Virus record (IMG/VR): IMGVR_UViG_3300034072_000712
Coordinates: 1 to 38,366 of that record
Reading direction: 5' to 3' (one strand)
Source: a virus
DNA length: 38,366 nucleotides
Shown: in pieces, positions 38,316 through 38,366 of the stretch
Layout: each line of letters begins with the position of its first letter
Numbering within the stretch: the stretch's first letter is position 1
Position numbers and translations under genes: made by a program
The notes under the pieces: model-generated
Database searches by the model: none
Told to the model about the DNA's origin: nothing
What the model saw: only the letters and a program-made list of their open reading frames with translations

Positions 38316-38366
38316 TCAGCTGTCCGAAATACCTTCAGCGCGGCGGGCAGCCAGCCATGCGGCCGC
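38316..38366 (-). CDS. Host gene, C-terminal end only
   Basis: The last 16 codons read AAAWLAARRAEGISDS and stop (TGA, 38316-38318). Too little is present to name it. The following intrinsic terminator and the lack of phage features suggest it is chromosomal, so the prophage ends between here and about 38119. Confidence 0.5.
   Translation of the reverse strand, partial: AAAWLAARRAEGISDS

Noticed and set aside
1-38366. CRISPR arrays, tRNA or rRNA genes
   Set aside because: I saw no regularly spaced repeats of CRISPR form and no tRNA-like or rRNA sequence; this was reading by eye, not a tool scan.
38359-38366. GCGGCCGC (NotI site) exactly at the window end
   Set aside because: Could hint at a clone end, but it also fits Ala codons of the host gene; no vector sequence is visible.

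Overview
The window is most of a Mu-like (transposable) prophage of a GC-rich alphaproteobacterium. I infer a sphingomonad or a close relative from codon use, the phage gene families and a gene-transfer-agent-type spike base protein; no 16S or other taxonomic marker is present. Almost all genes lie on the minus strand, so the phage reads from right to left. The left-end and lysogeny region is at 36.3-38.2 kb, and the tail-fibre end runs off the window at base 1. A few host bases, the end of a gene plus its terminator, close the window at 38.26-38.37 kb. The junction with the other phage end is not included.

Lysogeny and early region. A CI/LexA-type repressor (36304-36975, plus strand) and two downstream genes, one for a membrane protein, diverge from a Cro-like gene (35974-36249). 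A perfect 8-4-8 dyad, the probable operator, lies between them. The early operon then runs leftward. It encodes a ParB-like protein, an orphan DNA methyltransferase, two HTH proteins, an ASCH protein, small unknowns, the DDE transposase MuA, the ATPase MuB, a DnaA domain IV-like protein and GemA/gp16, and it ends with a Mor-family activator. Nearly all junctions are ATGA, GTGA or TGATG overlaps, which implies strong translational coupling.

Late region. Lysis genes come first: a GH108 muramidase and an i-spanin with an embedded o-spanin, followed by a holin candidate. Then come Mu-type packaging genes (gp25, gp26, gp27 and gp28 homologues), a portal fused to a MuF domain, an HK97-type protease and capsid, connector proteins, a siphovirus tube, a spike base plus a large beta-helix spike, tail chaperones, tape measure, tail-tip proteins and an SGNH-bearing fibre. 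The phage therefore combines Mu replication and packaging with an HK97-like head and a long non-contractile tail. A cluster of small non-structural-looking genes (13.7-15.2 kb) sits inside the head-completion genes. It includes a 68-residue protein resembling the Acb2/Tad1 hairpin family (anti-CBASS nucleotide sponges), an arginine-rich exported protein and two cysteine-rich proteins.

The most striking unlisted signal is a shared 11-bp core (minus strand TGACCGGGGCG), within an imperfect 8-2-8 dyad, at four intergenic places. These lie upstream of the endolysin, the capsid, the tail chaperone and a small left-end gene, that is, at the head of each apparent late unit. I infer that they are the targets of the Mor-like activator and define a late regulon. 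The left-end copy points antisense through the repressor cassette. Other signals include a 12-3-12 palindrome inside the ParB-like gene, stacked hairpins between the transposase and MuB genes, a sense/antisense gene pair at 35.5-36.0 kb and a degenerate tandem repeat near the phage end.
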